A stretch of 23,319 bases of DNA from Amoebophrya sp. AT5.2 (taxonomy: Eukaryota; Sar; Dinophyceae; Syndiniales; Amoebophryaceae), in assembly GCA_005223375.1 (NCBI GenBank), contig RXOD01004372.1:1-23319 (forward strand), given 5' to 3'. The position numbers and the translations under genes are program-made. The stretch's first letter is position 1, and each line of letters opens with the position of its first letter. Below, one piece after another: positions 1 through 8,196 of this stretch. Below the pieces are notes generated by a model that was not told the DNA's origin, made no database searches, and was given only the letters and a program-made list of their open reading frames with translations.

Positions 1-2947
1 GCGTGCACACGCCGAGAACGTGCGGAAGGTGCAGAATGACCTTCTGTTCGTGCTCATGCTCTTCAACTTCATCTTCTTCTTCTCCTTTTCCGGCGTTAGT
101 AGTATTTTCCCGTAGCGTCTTCGCAGCGACGGCCAGCACCTCGCCGCACAGCTGAGTGATTGCCTTACCGTTCCCCGGCTTTTGTTCCTCCTGCTCAAAA
201 TACTCGTCTATCGCTGCATGCCCTAGTACCGTGTGCAGCAACTCCCAAAAATCGCCCACCTCCGCCGTTTTGTCCATCTCTCGGTCTGGTCGGAGCCCCC
301 GAAGCAGCAGCGACCCGACAGACCCCTGGAAAAGGGATCGATGCAACTGCGCACTCAGTCCCTGATGTTCGTACTCGTCCAGAACGGCGGCCGCAAGCGC
401 CAGGCAATCCCGGACGGCGGTGAGTTCTTGGAAGTGAATCAGCGGCGCGAGGAGACCCCCGACCACCAGTTCCGAGAAAAACAGCGGCGTGATGGTACAA
501 CTCCCGCCCGTCGTCTCGGCGTCCCAGGAAGCAACGCGCGGAAACACGAAGGAGAACACCTCCGCCGCTGCCTCGCACAGTCCCCGTCGCGGATCGTTAA
601 TTTCGTCTTTATGTGCAGCTTCGGCTGGAATTTCCGCTCTCCACAGTCCTTGCACCGCCAGCGCCAGGCGGGAGCTGAAATCCGCTGCGACGGATTGCTG
701 CAGTTCTACGTTCATGTGGCGCAGGGTGGGAAGGAACGCTGCAAGGAGAATATGCAGGCTGTGCGCGACAAACGGGCGACTTGCACATCCGACCGTAGTG
801 GCGCCACCGCCGAAGCCGAGCGATTCCAACAAACGTTGCAGATCCATTTCAGCGCAACCCTTCTCAGCACGCAGAGCGACTTGCATGCACCGCGCCAGGT
901 AAAAGCTAGCGCGAAAAAGCTCGCCCTCCGGCTCCGCCCCCTCATCATGGGCACAATAGAAGCGCTCCAGCCTTCGCGTGTGCGCCGCCACCGCTGTCCA
1001 GAGATTGTTCAAAGATTCCGGGGGGTGTACCACGACCCGCAGCAGAGCCTGCGCAGTGCGAGACGATTTTTCCGCGGCTTCTGCCACAATCTGCCAGTTC
1101 CACTCCTCAACTCCCAGTTCCCAGTCGGCGTACATCCACAGAATCAACTCCGTCGCTGCGGAACCGCGAACACCTTCCGGCGCCTTCGGAGGCAGGCGCT
1201 TCTCCTGGCTTTCGTAGTGGTCTTCTTCGTAGAGCAGTCCCCAGTGAACTCTTTCTGTGGTCTCGCCGAAAGGCGGTGCTCCTTCTGCTGTCGATGAGGA
1301 GAAGGCCTGCTTCACCACTGCTCGTTCCAATGCCATGCACATCGCGCGGCGTTCCTCCGCTGCAAATTGGCTCAGCAGCGTCTTCCGCACCTCGTCCCTC
1401 CAGTGAACGATTTCCGGATAATTTTCGTCCGCGCGGCCGCCCGACGGCAGTTTCATCTTCTTCCACAGGACTTGTGCCGCCAGCAGCGGCGCTTCCGGCA
1501 GGGCTCGGAGCAAGCGGAGACGGCCCTTTTCAGAAAAAATGGGGTTCTCACACTTCACCAGCGCCCCGAGCAGCTTGTGGCTGGACCCGCTGCTCAGCCG
1601 TCGTTGCAAGGTGGACTCCGTAGTTGCGAGGCTCGTTGTGGAGCCGAGCCCTCGTCCGGCTCGTCGGGAAAGAAGGCCGCTGACTCCAGGTCCGATGCTT
1701 CCGGGAAGCAAAGCCCGCGAAGAAGTTGCCCCAGCAGCGTCCGATGGGAACGGCACTGCCGGCTGCTGCGGTTTTGACGGTTGTACATCAACAGCACAGT
1801 CGGCGGATGTGGGAGCTTTCTTCCGGCGTTTCGCCGCGCGGTCCTCTGCGTCTTGCGAGTCCATTTTTCGCTGCGACTTCGGCGGCGGCCGTTGTTGCCG
1901 CTGCGACAGCGATCCTTCCTGTTGCGAGCAGGAGCGACTGGCTTCCATCTGCTGCACGACCGGGGGGATTATAGCGACAACGGGAGCGGGCGACGGCTGT
2001 CGACGTTGTTCCTGCTGCGAACACGACTGGATGTTTCCCTGCTGGGAGTTTATGTTGATCTCGACACGGAAGGCGAGCTGCTGGCTTTGATGCTGCTGCT
2101 GCAGGGGATCCTGTTCCTGCTCCTGCTGCGGCAATTGATGGTGTGCAGCCTGAATCAGATCGGTCTTCAGGCCGATCGTGCAGTGGGTCGAGGACGCCAT
2201 CACCGCACCAGCTGCAGGGCCTGGGTGTCGATAATTCTCTTGATCAGAATTAGGATTAGGACCCACGCCAGGGAGGTGGTGCTCGTTCTGGTTCTTCCCA
2301 CCATCATCTGCACCGTCGTCGGGCAGTGCGATCACAACTACCTCGCCTGCCGTAGCTTTCTTGTCAACATCATGTTGGAAGTTGTCGTCCTCGTCCGCCT
2401 CCTCTTGAAATCGCACTTTTTCCGCCTCCGCAACTTCAGGAGGCTCGCCCCCACCCCCGAATCCAGCTTGTTGCATCGGCGTCTTCGCTACCCCACGGCC
2501 CACCTCCGCCTCGTCCCCGAGAGCCGCATCGTCCACCTCCTCCGCTGCCAGCACGCTGAAGCCTTGTATGTCTGGCGGTTTCAGCTTGAATGCGAATCTG
2601 TCCCCGACCTTCAGCTCGCACTCCGAATCCTTGTTCACCTTCCCCCGGTACTGACCGCCCCCCGTCCAGACGATCGTCGCGTTCCGCCCGAAGGTCCTCA
2701 GCCTCAACTTTCCATCAACCAGAAACAGCTCGGCCTGCTTGGTGGAGAGAAACACGGAATCCAGCGGAAAGTGATTACTCAAGTCCCGCCCGAAGCTCAG
2801 GGTAGGATTCAGACGATGCAGAACCTGCGCTTCACCGAAGTTCAACGCGATCTCGGTGGGGATAGCGTTCGTCGTCGTTGTACTCGTTGTTTCACCGCCA
2901 GCAGCGGCCGGCGCGACGAAGCGCTCCGGCACAATGCGGAAAGCCAT
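1..2947 (-). CDS. FHA-domain protein with SQ-cluster domain (3' end outside window)
   Basis: One uninterrupted reading frame runs from an ATG at 2947 off the left edge (982 codons, no stop, read codon by codon). Residues about 30-125 resemble a degenerate FHA phosphothreonine-binding domain: LSFGRD, then a short STKQAELFLVDGK strand pair, TFGRNATIVW and a closing LKVGDRFAFKL, closest in style to the PNKP/aprataxin type. Residues 140-280 are acidic and low complexity. Residues 283-365 are Gln-rich and hold seven SQ dipeptides (S288, S301, S310, S341, S348, S358, S364). AAKRRKKAP near 371-379 looks like a nuclear localisation signal. Residues about 480-982 look globular and helical, with many Trp and Leu, and match nothing I recognise. 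FHA plus an SQ/TQ cluster is characteristic of DNA-damage-checkpoint adaptors and kinases, so a nuclear damage-response role is inferred; no kinase or BRCT domain is visible in the part present. The ATG is the first in the frame, in the context AGCAAAATGG. Confidence 0.72.
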   Translation of the reverse strand, partial: MAFRIVPERFVAPAAAGGETTSTTTTNAIPTEIALNFGEAQVLHRLNPTLSFGRDLSNHFPLDSVFLSTKQAELFLVDGKLRLRTFGRNATIVWTGGGQYRGKVNKDSECELKVGDRFAFKLKPPDIQGFSVLAAEEVDDAALGDEAEVGRGVAKTPMQQAGFGGGGEPPEVAEAEKVRFQEEADEDDNFQHDVDKKATAGEVVVIALPDDGADDGGKNQNEHHLPGVGPNPNSDQENYRHPGPAAGAVMASSTHCTIGLKTDLIQAAHHQLPQQEQEQDPLQQQHQSQQLAFRVEININSQQGNIQSCSQQEQRRQPSPAPVVAIIPPVVQQMEASRSCSQQEGSLSQRQQRPPPKSQRKMDSQDAEDRAAKRRKKAPTSADCAVDVQPSKPQQPAVPFPSDAAGATSSRALLPGSIGPGVSGLLSRRAGRGLGSTTSLATTESTLQRRLSSGSSHKLLGALVKCENPIFSEKGRLRLLRALPEAPLLAAQVLWKKMKLPSGGRADENYPEIVHWRDEVRKTLLSQFAAEERRAMCMALERAVVKQAFSSSTAEGAPPFGETTERVHWGLLYEEDHYESQEKRLPPKAPEGVRGSAATELILWMYADWELGVEEWNWQIVAEAAEKSSRTAQALLRVVVHPPESLNNLWTAVAAHTRRLERFYCAHDEGAEPEGELFRASFYLARCMQVALRAEKGCAEMDLQRLLESLGFGGGATTVGCASRPFVAHSLHILLAAFLPTLRHMNVELQQSVAADFSSRLALAVQGLWRAEIPAEAAHKDEINDPRRGLCEAAAEVFSFVFPRVASWDAETTGGSCTITPLFFSELVVGGLLAPLIHFQELTAVRDCLALAAAVLDEYEHQGLSAQLHRSLFQGSVGSLLLRGLRPDREMDKTAEVGDFWELLHTVLGHAAIDEYFEQEEQKPGNGKAITQLCGEVLAVAAKTLRENTTNAGKGEEEDEVEEHEHEQKVILHLPHVLGVCT

Positions 2948-3609
2948 TTTGCTGTTTCACTCTCACTTTCTGAATCAATCCGATGGATTGCGATGTAGTC
3001 GTCGAATCAAGACAGGATTAGGAGGCAAAAAAAGCACCTGTTCTATCTTGTAGTTACGTTTTATACATCAGATCTTCGCTACTTGGAGATGGACACATTC
3101 CACTGTGAAACTACGTGCAACGGCTGCAGGTACAACTTATGAGTCTTGATTTCCGCCCGAAGCTCCTGTCCACTGGGATGACTACTGGTTGCAAACCTGT
3201 ATGTGCGCTCACTCGAGTGATGGGATTCGATTGCTCAGGCAAGGTGTCGCAAACGAAAGATCTACTGCTTGCGTTTGAACAGCAAAAAGACGTATACGCG
3301 CGTCGATGGTCCATTTCGAAGGTTATTTTTTTGCGATTTGCATCGACAGCCGCTGTGGGGAACCGTAGCGGTCGCGGCTCTCTTCTGTATCGAGAGACAG
3401 ATTGTTTGATTGGAAACAATCACTATTGCCGTCAAATTTTATCGCTATTCAAGTCGGTGTGAGTTTTCACTTTGGGTTTGGACGATAAGAAAGCACGGTC
3501 ATAAAATATGGCGCCTTTCGTATGAATGATACGGCCATGCCCAAGGAAGCAAATGCTTGTGTTCATCGTGGCTGCGATTTTTCTCTTCTTGTTCTTCTGT
3601 TTCTACTCG
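2948..3609. other. Intergenic, contains one copy of a dispersed repeat
   Basis: No convincing coding frame on either strand. It is the upstream region of the FHA gene and lies 3' of the Cys-rich exon. A small palindrome (CAATCC-GAT-GGATTG) sits about 30 nt upstream of the FHA start codon. The repeat at 3331-3515 is annotated separately. Confidence 0.5.
3331..3515 (-). repeat. Dispersed repeat copy A
   Basis: A core of about 70 bp (starting TTGCGATTTGCA and containing CAGCCGCTGTGGGGA and TCGCGGCTCTCTTCTGTATC on the plus strand) is repeated at 6364-6570. Similarity continues more weakly for about 110 bp further, ending with a shared ACGGTCAT followed by an AT-rich ATAATAT-like end. Both copies have the same orientation and lie 400-700 nt upstream of the start codon of a minus-strand gene. 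Function unknown: a regulatory block, a non-coding RNA or a decayed mobile element are all possible. Confidence 0.6.
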
Positions 3610-4331
3610 TCAGCGCCGCTTGGCGTTCTTCTTCAGCTTCTGGCTTCGGTACGCCCCAGGCCCACAGTCTCCACTCTTCCCCTTGCACGGCCCTTGTGTG
3701 AGCTTGTCTGGGCACCGCTCGTCACCGCAGTCCATCCATCCCATGTTGCAGTCTTTCCCTGTTCCCCACGGCTTGTAGTTTTCCGGTCCACTCGTCCTGC
3801 AGTTTTCAGCGGTCCCAGTGCCCCACTGCCCGTTCCACTCGCCCTAAAGCTTAGAGCGAGATGAGGTACCCATTTTCGGCGGGTGAAGATGATTGGTGAT
3901 ACTACCACTCCAGCGAGGTGGGTGATTTCCGCTTGCAATAGAGCCATACTCGGAGGTGATTGCAGCTCCTGCCGAAACCAAAAACCAGACCACCACTCAA
4001 GACCGGCGCCGCATTTTTGCTGCGTGTGCATCCTGGCCGTCGCTTTGTTCTGCTTGCTCTCTAGGTGAAAGGAACACCATGTGTTGTGACCACATACGTG
4101 ACCAAACACAAGACAGGATACGAGACAGAGACGCAATGCAGTACCTGGTATACGATGTTGAATAACAGAATAACCGAAGGACAAGCCGCGCCATAGCAGA
4201 CGGAAAATAGGTTCGTTGATCCTCTCCTTAGGCAGTGACTTGGTGTACATCAATTTGTACAGCGTCGCGTTGCTATCACCGAAGACCACTGTCCCTGTCG
4301 TGTTCGTTGGGTCAACTTCCAACTCTAGCAA
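3610..4331 (-). CDS. Tentative 3' end of a Cys-rich gene
   Basis: The best part is a terminal exon at 3610-3843, opened by an acceptor-like TTTAG and ended by TGA. It encodes about 77 residues with regular Cys spacing: GEWNGQWGTG, ENCRTSG, KDCNMGWMDCGDERC, QGPCKGKSGDCG, and a basic tail ending KLKKNAKRR. A candidate phase-0 intron (3844-3905, donor GTAGTA, 62 nt) would join it to a frame that is open from 4331 down to 3906. That frame contains DPTNTTGTVVFGDSNATLY, which looks coding, followed by a middle part that looks less so. No start codon was identified; the 5' end may lie beyond further introns, and 4331 marks only where the open frame begins. The CNxxWxxDCG motif also occurs in the neighbouring 4666-5889 protein (CNTNWFLDCG), so the two may be related. 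The terminal exon is fairly likely; the upstream part is weak. Confidence 0.35.
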
Positions 4332-4665
4332 ATAGCAGATTTAATTGGTAATACCATGCATTAGTTCTTTGGGTCTGCCTCTAGCACTGCAGCCAGCGAG
4401 TAGTACCTAGACAAAGCGAGTCTCGTCTGGTCGTAGCTCGTCAAATCGCAATCCGGGATCTGACCGGAAAAAAAGGGCTCCGGAGCTAGACACGTCCTCT
4501 ACACAAATAAATGCGCCCGGAAACAGCTGAAGCTACTAGGTGGAGCGGCTACTTAAAATGTCCCCGAAACAGAACTTCTAGGCCATTTGTTTGAGTCCGT
4601 GGGTTCTTTCCCGCGGCCAAAATTGACGAAATAAATCGACGGGGACAGCAGGGGCAACGCATTCA
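4332..4665. other. Intergenic or unassigned
   Basis: No coding frame is supported. It could hold the 5' exons of the tentative Cys-rich gene below it, or the 3' UTR of the gene ending at 4666. Nothing structured was noticed. Confidence 0.4.
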
Positions 4666-5889
4666 CTATATTTCCCTTGCATAATTGGCCGACTCCCCCC
4701 GATGACGGCCGCCGTCCTTGCCATCGCCCTTGTTGCACGAGTCAGCGTTCTTGACGGCCGGGTCGCACACGTCTCCCATGTACTCACCTTTCTGGTACCG
4801 CTCGAACTCCTCGTCCGTGCAGTGTCGCTGGCAGATCTGGAAATAGATCTTCTTCTTCTTGTCCCCCACATCCGTCATTTCCACGTGGATCGACTTTAGC
4901 TGACCCTTCACGTCGGGCCGGGGATCGTCATCCGGGTAGGGAACGAACCACCAACTCGTCCGCAGCCACGTCGATCCCTTCAGGTACGCGTCCGACTCTT
5001 GGCCGTACGGCCGCACACCCTTACCGGGCTCCACCCACTTCCCGGTATCCGGGTCGACGTCTTTGAGCATGCGCGAGCAGGTGGAGCAGCCCCACTGGTC
5101 GCAGTCGGCCTTGAAATGTTTTGCTGCCAGTTCCGAGTCCGTCACCCTCACGCGCTTGCATGCTTCCGCGTCGTGTTTGGGGTCCAGAAATTTCGGCGTG
5201 CAGCAGAGGTGTATCGTCATGCAGAACGCGGCGACATTGGTCTCGATCAAGTCCAGCTCCTTCCCCTTCCCCGAACCCGGAAACTTAGGGTCAGTCGCCC
5301 CCAAGTCGCCACTGTCGCACTCCAGGGGTTTGTGGGAGCCGCAGTCCAGGAACCAATTCGTGTTGCAGCCGCAGCCCGCCGTGCCGGCATTAAACTCGAA
5401 GCTCACCACAGAACCCAGCAACGTATTCGCGGGCAAAGGTGGCTTTGCCATGTCTTCAGCCCCGTCGATAGATGGAAATTCGAAGGGGGTTCCGGTGGTC
5501 GTGCTCGTCGCGGACTCGTTCCTCGGAGCCGCTGAAGTGGACTGGTGCCCCGGATTTGGTGTAGCACCACGTGGTGTGGACTGCCCCGGGTTTGGTGTAG
5601 CAGCACGTGGTGTATTTTCACTTTGTGTTTCTTCACTTTGCACTTCCTCCTTACTATCAGCCCCCGGATGACACTTCTTCTTCAGGAACGACGCACCCTG
5701 CCCTGGAGGACTTCTGACGTACTTACCGGCTCTCCTCCCCTTGCTGGACAAAAGCGGGTTCCTCTTTGTTCGTCCTTGTTCCCCCTTCTTGTTGTGCAGC
5801 TCCAGCGCGTCCACGAACACCAAGGTGGTCTTGTTCTTCAACAGCTCCAGGAGTATGTTGCAGATGCTCAGCAACGCCGTTTTTCCCAT
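4666..5889 (-). CDS. Ser/Thr/Pro- and Cys-rich protein, function unknown
   Basis: Continuous frame of 407 codons from the ATG at 5889 to TAG. The frame is open further upstream to about 6006 but has no other ATG. Residues 3-28 are hydrophobic in two blocks (ALLSICNILLELL and TTLVFV), which could be a signal or membrane segment but is not a textbook signal peptide. Residues 35-75 are basic. Residues 80-140 are a low-complexity linker with a tandem TPRxATPNPG repeat. Residues 165-385 form a Cys-rich domain with about 17 Cys, including GCGCNTNWFLDCG (172-184), HLCC (227-230), DCDQWGCSTC (262-271) and CQRHC (353-357). The Cys density suggests a disulphide-bonded secreted or surface domain. I do not recognise the family. 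It shares CNxxWxxDCG with the exon at 3610-3843, suggesting a tandem pair. Confidence 0.6.
   Translation of the reverse strand: MGKTALLSICNILLELLKNKTTLVFVDALELHNKKGEQGRTKRNPLLSSKGRRAGKYVRSPPGQGASFLKKKCHPGADSKEEVQSEETQSENTPRAATPNPGQSTPRGATPNPGHQSTSAAPRNESATSTTTGTPFEFPSIDGAEDMAKPPLPANTLLGSVVSFEFNAGTAGCGCNTNWFLDCGSHKPLECDSGDLGATDPKFPGSGKGKELDLIETNVAAFCMTIHLCCTPKFLDPKHDAEACKRVRVTDSELAAKHFKADCDQWGCSTCSRMLKDVDPDTGKWVEPGKGVRPYGQESDAYLKGSTWLRTSWWFVPYPDDDPRPDVKGQLKSIHVEMTDVGDKKKKIYFQICQRHCTDEEFERYQKGEYMGDVCDPAVKNADSCNKGDGKDGGRHRGESANYAREI
5548..5618 (-). repeat. Two-copy 36-bp tandem repeat within a coding linker
   Basis: Two units spaced 36 nt apart (each with CCCCGGRTTTGGTGTAGCA followed by CACGTGGTGT on the plus strand) encode the duplicated 12-residue unit TPRxATPNPGxx in the linker of the Cys-rich protein. 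Two base differences are seen between units, so the duplication is fairly recent. Confidence 0.75.
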
Positions 5890-6588
5890 CGCTGATCGAT
5901 AACAATATGAAAATGACTGAATGCAGAAGAAACTACTTTTTTTTTGTTTGCACGTAGCGAAACCGATACCGGTCCACCCCTCGCCGCTGTCCGATAAGCG
6001 CGACAACTTAATAGAATCCGATGAACCCTTTTTCTTTTACTTAATTGTGGGCCCGCACACACACCAACACACACTTTGAACTTGAAGAAAGTACAAGTAG
6101 TGCACTCGTCTTATCCGGGTGAACAATTTTTACTGCGAAGAGGACTAAGCCCGTCCCTGTAATACATGCCGACAAGACGAAGAATAAAATAGAAAAAGAA
6201 GCTCCTCCGCCCCTGTGAAACAGCCGACGACCCGCACGAAAACGCACGTAGAAGGACTGGACCCCAACGAAGTTGCTTGCACATTCGGATGGGGCCGGAC
6301 TTTTTGCTTCTCCGAAACCCACGACGCGAGAGCACCACGACGAGAGACTTAAACAAAGTGGTCTTTGCGATTTGCAGCGGCAGCCGCTGTGGGGATCCGT
6401 ACCAGTCGCGGCTCTCTTCTGTATCGACGTATCGAGTGAGTAGATTGGAGATAGTTCCACCATTGATGTCGTCAAACTCAAATTTTGTCGCTATTTTTTA
6501 CTTTCGATGATGAGAGAGAAAGAGAGTGAGAGTACGCCTACGCGTACGGTCATGACATAATATTAGGATGCCGAGGCCAGCGCCAGGG
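5890..6588. other. Intergenic, contains repeat copy B
   Basis: Lies between the cyclin 3' end and the start of the Cys-rich gene. The repeat at 6364-6570 is annotated separately. A purine-rich GA-type low-complexity stretch occurs near 6509-6532. Open frames here show no recognisable protein. Confidence 0.5.
6364..6570 (-). repeat. Dispersed repeat copy B
   Basis: Matches copy A at 3331-3515. The 70-bp core is highly similar (shared blocks TTGCGATTTGCA, CAGCCGCTGTGGGGA and TCGCGGCTCTCTTCTGTATC), followed by a diverged tail that includes GTCAAA, TTTTGTCGCTATT/TTTTATCGCTATT and a final ACGGTCAT. It sits about 475-680 nt upstream of the start codon at 5889. Confidence 0.6.
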
Positions 6589-7731
6589 TCAGAGACTGTC
6601 TTCCCCATCTGAGCTCGGTGAGTCTGCTCGCGCTGGGAACACGAGATCCACGCGTCGGTGCTCCGATGTGTCGTCGTCGCTACTCTTTTTCTCCGGTCTC
6701 TCATCTCCACCCTGGTTTGCGTCAACACCTTCTACTTCTTGCAAAAGGTTGAAGTACTCCCCACCTCGATACACTGCCAGCAGCTCCCGCATCACTTTCT
6801 CTACCAAATCGCCGTCTACTGCTTTCTCCTGCTTCTCCACCAAATTACCGACCAACATGCCCACCGGTACGCGGCATTTCCTCCCCGCGAGCTCCACGCA
6901 AGCCCTGAGGATCACGCTCGCGCCGTACCGGCAGCACACACTTGTTCGCAGCGAGTCGTTCGCGAAGGCCACCGCTTGCTGCAACACTTCTCGCCGCCGA
7001 TCATGATCATCATCAACTCCCGGATCCTCGACATCAAAGTCGAACGCCTCCATTAGCAGGTTGTGCACGTGCGCTCCCGGGCAGAAACTGCAGTACTCGT
7101 ACAGCTCGAAGCCGAGCAGCCGCAGGATCCTTCGCTCCATGTCCGCGACTTGCGGCACGTGGATGATCGCTAGCGAGCCCGCGCAGGAAGATCCTCCTGC
7201 GGGCGACAGGAGCGAACTAGATGTTGCGGCTGTACTACTTCCACCTGCTCCCGTTGCCGCCGCGGCACCTCCAGCTCCTGTGGTTACTAGCGCGCGGCTC
7301 GCCGTCGCCGGGTTCGCATTCATCGCCATGAAGTGGTTCACAAGCACCTTCATCGGCGTCCGCACCTCCTCCACCTTGCACGCCAGCGAGAGACTGGCCA
7401 GCGCCGCGAGCCGCACGTCCTCCGAGAGGAAGCTCGCGAAGCAGTAGAAGCTCTGCAGGATGTGGCACGCCGTAATCATCACCCGCGCAGGGAGCTGCTT
7501 CTCCGGCTGGTGCGCGAACGCCTCCTCCCGGGTGTACAAACAGAGATTCTGAATCAAAAAGCCGCCGTAGCTGCGGTGGAGCCGCTCAAACCCGGCCTGG
7601 TAGGCGGACGCGCGCTTCGTCTGCTCGGTAGCAATCACGGCTCGGGCGTGCTTCGCGCCGGCGCGAGAACGGGCGGCGCCTCGCGGCTTGCTGCCGCCCG
7701 TCTTGGTGGTGATGGTGGAACCGCCGCCCAT
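6589..7731 (-). CDS. Cyclin, transcriptional K/L/T-like
   Basis: Single exon, 380 codons, ATG at 7731, TGA stop. First cyclin fold at about residues 44-138: YQAGFERLHRSYGGFLIQ (a cyclin N-helix region), HILQSFYCFASF, and the diagnostic LASLSLACKVEEVRTP at 111-126, corresponding to the family's LAxKVEE motif. The second half continues with ADMERRILRLLGFELY (196-211) and AFANDSLRTSVCCRY...LAGRKC (255-286), matching the second fold of cyclins K, L and T (family FVNDSLxT and LAGRxC). Such cyclins activate CDKs acting on RNA polymerase II or splicing. An Ala/Gly/Ser-rich insertion (about 140-186) is placed between the VEE helix and the next helix and is absent from usual family members. The tail (300-380) is acidic. 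The subfamily (K, L or T) cannot be fixed by eye. Confidence 0.85.
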   Translation of the reverse strand: MGGGSTITTKTGGSKPRGAARSRAGAKHARAVIATEQTKRASAYQAGFERLHRSYGGFLIQNLCLYTREEAFAHQPEKQLPARVMITACHILQSFYCFASFLSEDVRLAALASLSLACKVEEVRTPMKVLVNHFMAMNANPATASRALVTTGAGGAAAATGAGGSSTAATSSSLLSPAGGSSCAGSLAIIHVPQVADMERRILRLLGFELYEYCSFCPGAHVHNLLMEAFDFDVEDPGVDDDHDRRREVLQQAVAFANDSLRTSVCCRYGASVILRACVELAGRKCRVPVGMLVGNLVEKQEKAVDGDLVEKVMRELLAVYRGGEYFNLLQEVEGVDANQGGDERPEKKSSDDDTSEHRRVDLVFPARADSPSSDGEDSL

Positions 7732-8196
7732 TTTTTTTCAAAGAAAATGAAATGCAAATGGTGCCGCTATTTTCCACCAACCCCTGTAGCAATACTTACA
7801 ATTACATGTGATGCCAACGCAGATGAGAGTTTCGGTTACCAATCCGAATCCAGTTGAGCAACAAAGTGATCGTCTTCTTCCGGCTGTTCGAACAGTACGA
7901 GCGATCCTTTCCGGGAAAGACCTGAAGTAGATTTCCCATTTTTTCAAACGCGGAACGGAACCCTTGCGGTGCGGAAGATTGATCGGGCTGCGGCAACAAG
8001 AACAAGTTGTGCGAGGCGGAAATCTCTATTGATCGTTTGCCAGGCGCGGATCCGTTCGGCAGCCCGCGTCACCATCAGAAAAAGATGACTCTGTCCGCCA
8101 TCGTTTTGAAATTCAACTCCTGCTCGCCGTCGCGTCCTGCGCTGCTCGCGTAACGTAGGGAAGACGGTAGCAGTAGCAGGGCGCTCTATGTATAGA
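7732..8196. other. Intergenic between Nudix-fusion and cyclin genes
   Basis: 465 nt between two minus-strand genes: 3' flank of the Nudix fusion and 5' flank of the cyclin. An A/T homopolymer run lies directly before the cyclin ATG. No gene or RNA seen. Confidence 0.5.

Noticed and set aside
233..1297. Long plus-strand frame of 354 codons, and the similar one at 1781-2998
   Set aside because: Both are antisense shadows of the 982-codon FHA protein frame, which has recognisable domains and no stops.
2941..2960. AGCCATTTTGCTG on the plus strand resembling the dinoflagellate spliced leader
   Set aside because: It is on the strand opposite the gene, only the GCCATTTTG core matches, and it is simply the complement of the FHA start-codon context.
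5890..6006. N-terminal extension of the Cys-rich protein to 6006
   Set aside because: The frame is open but has no ATG upstream of 5889, and the sequence has no recognisable content.
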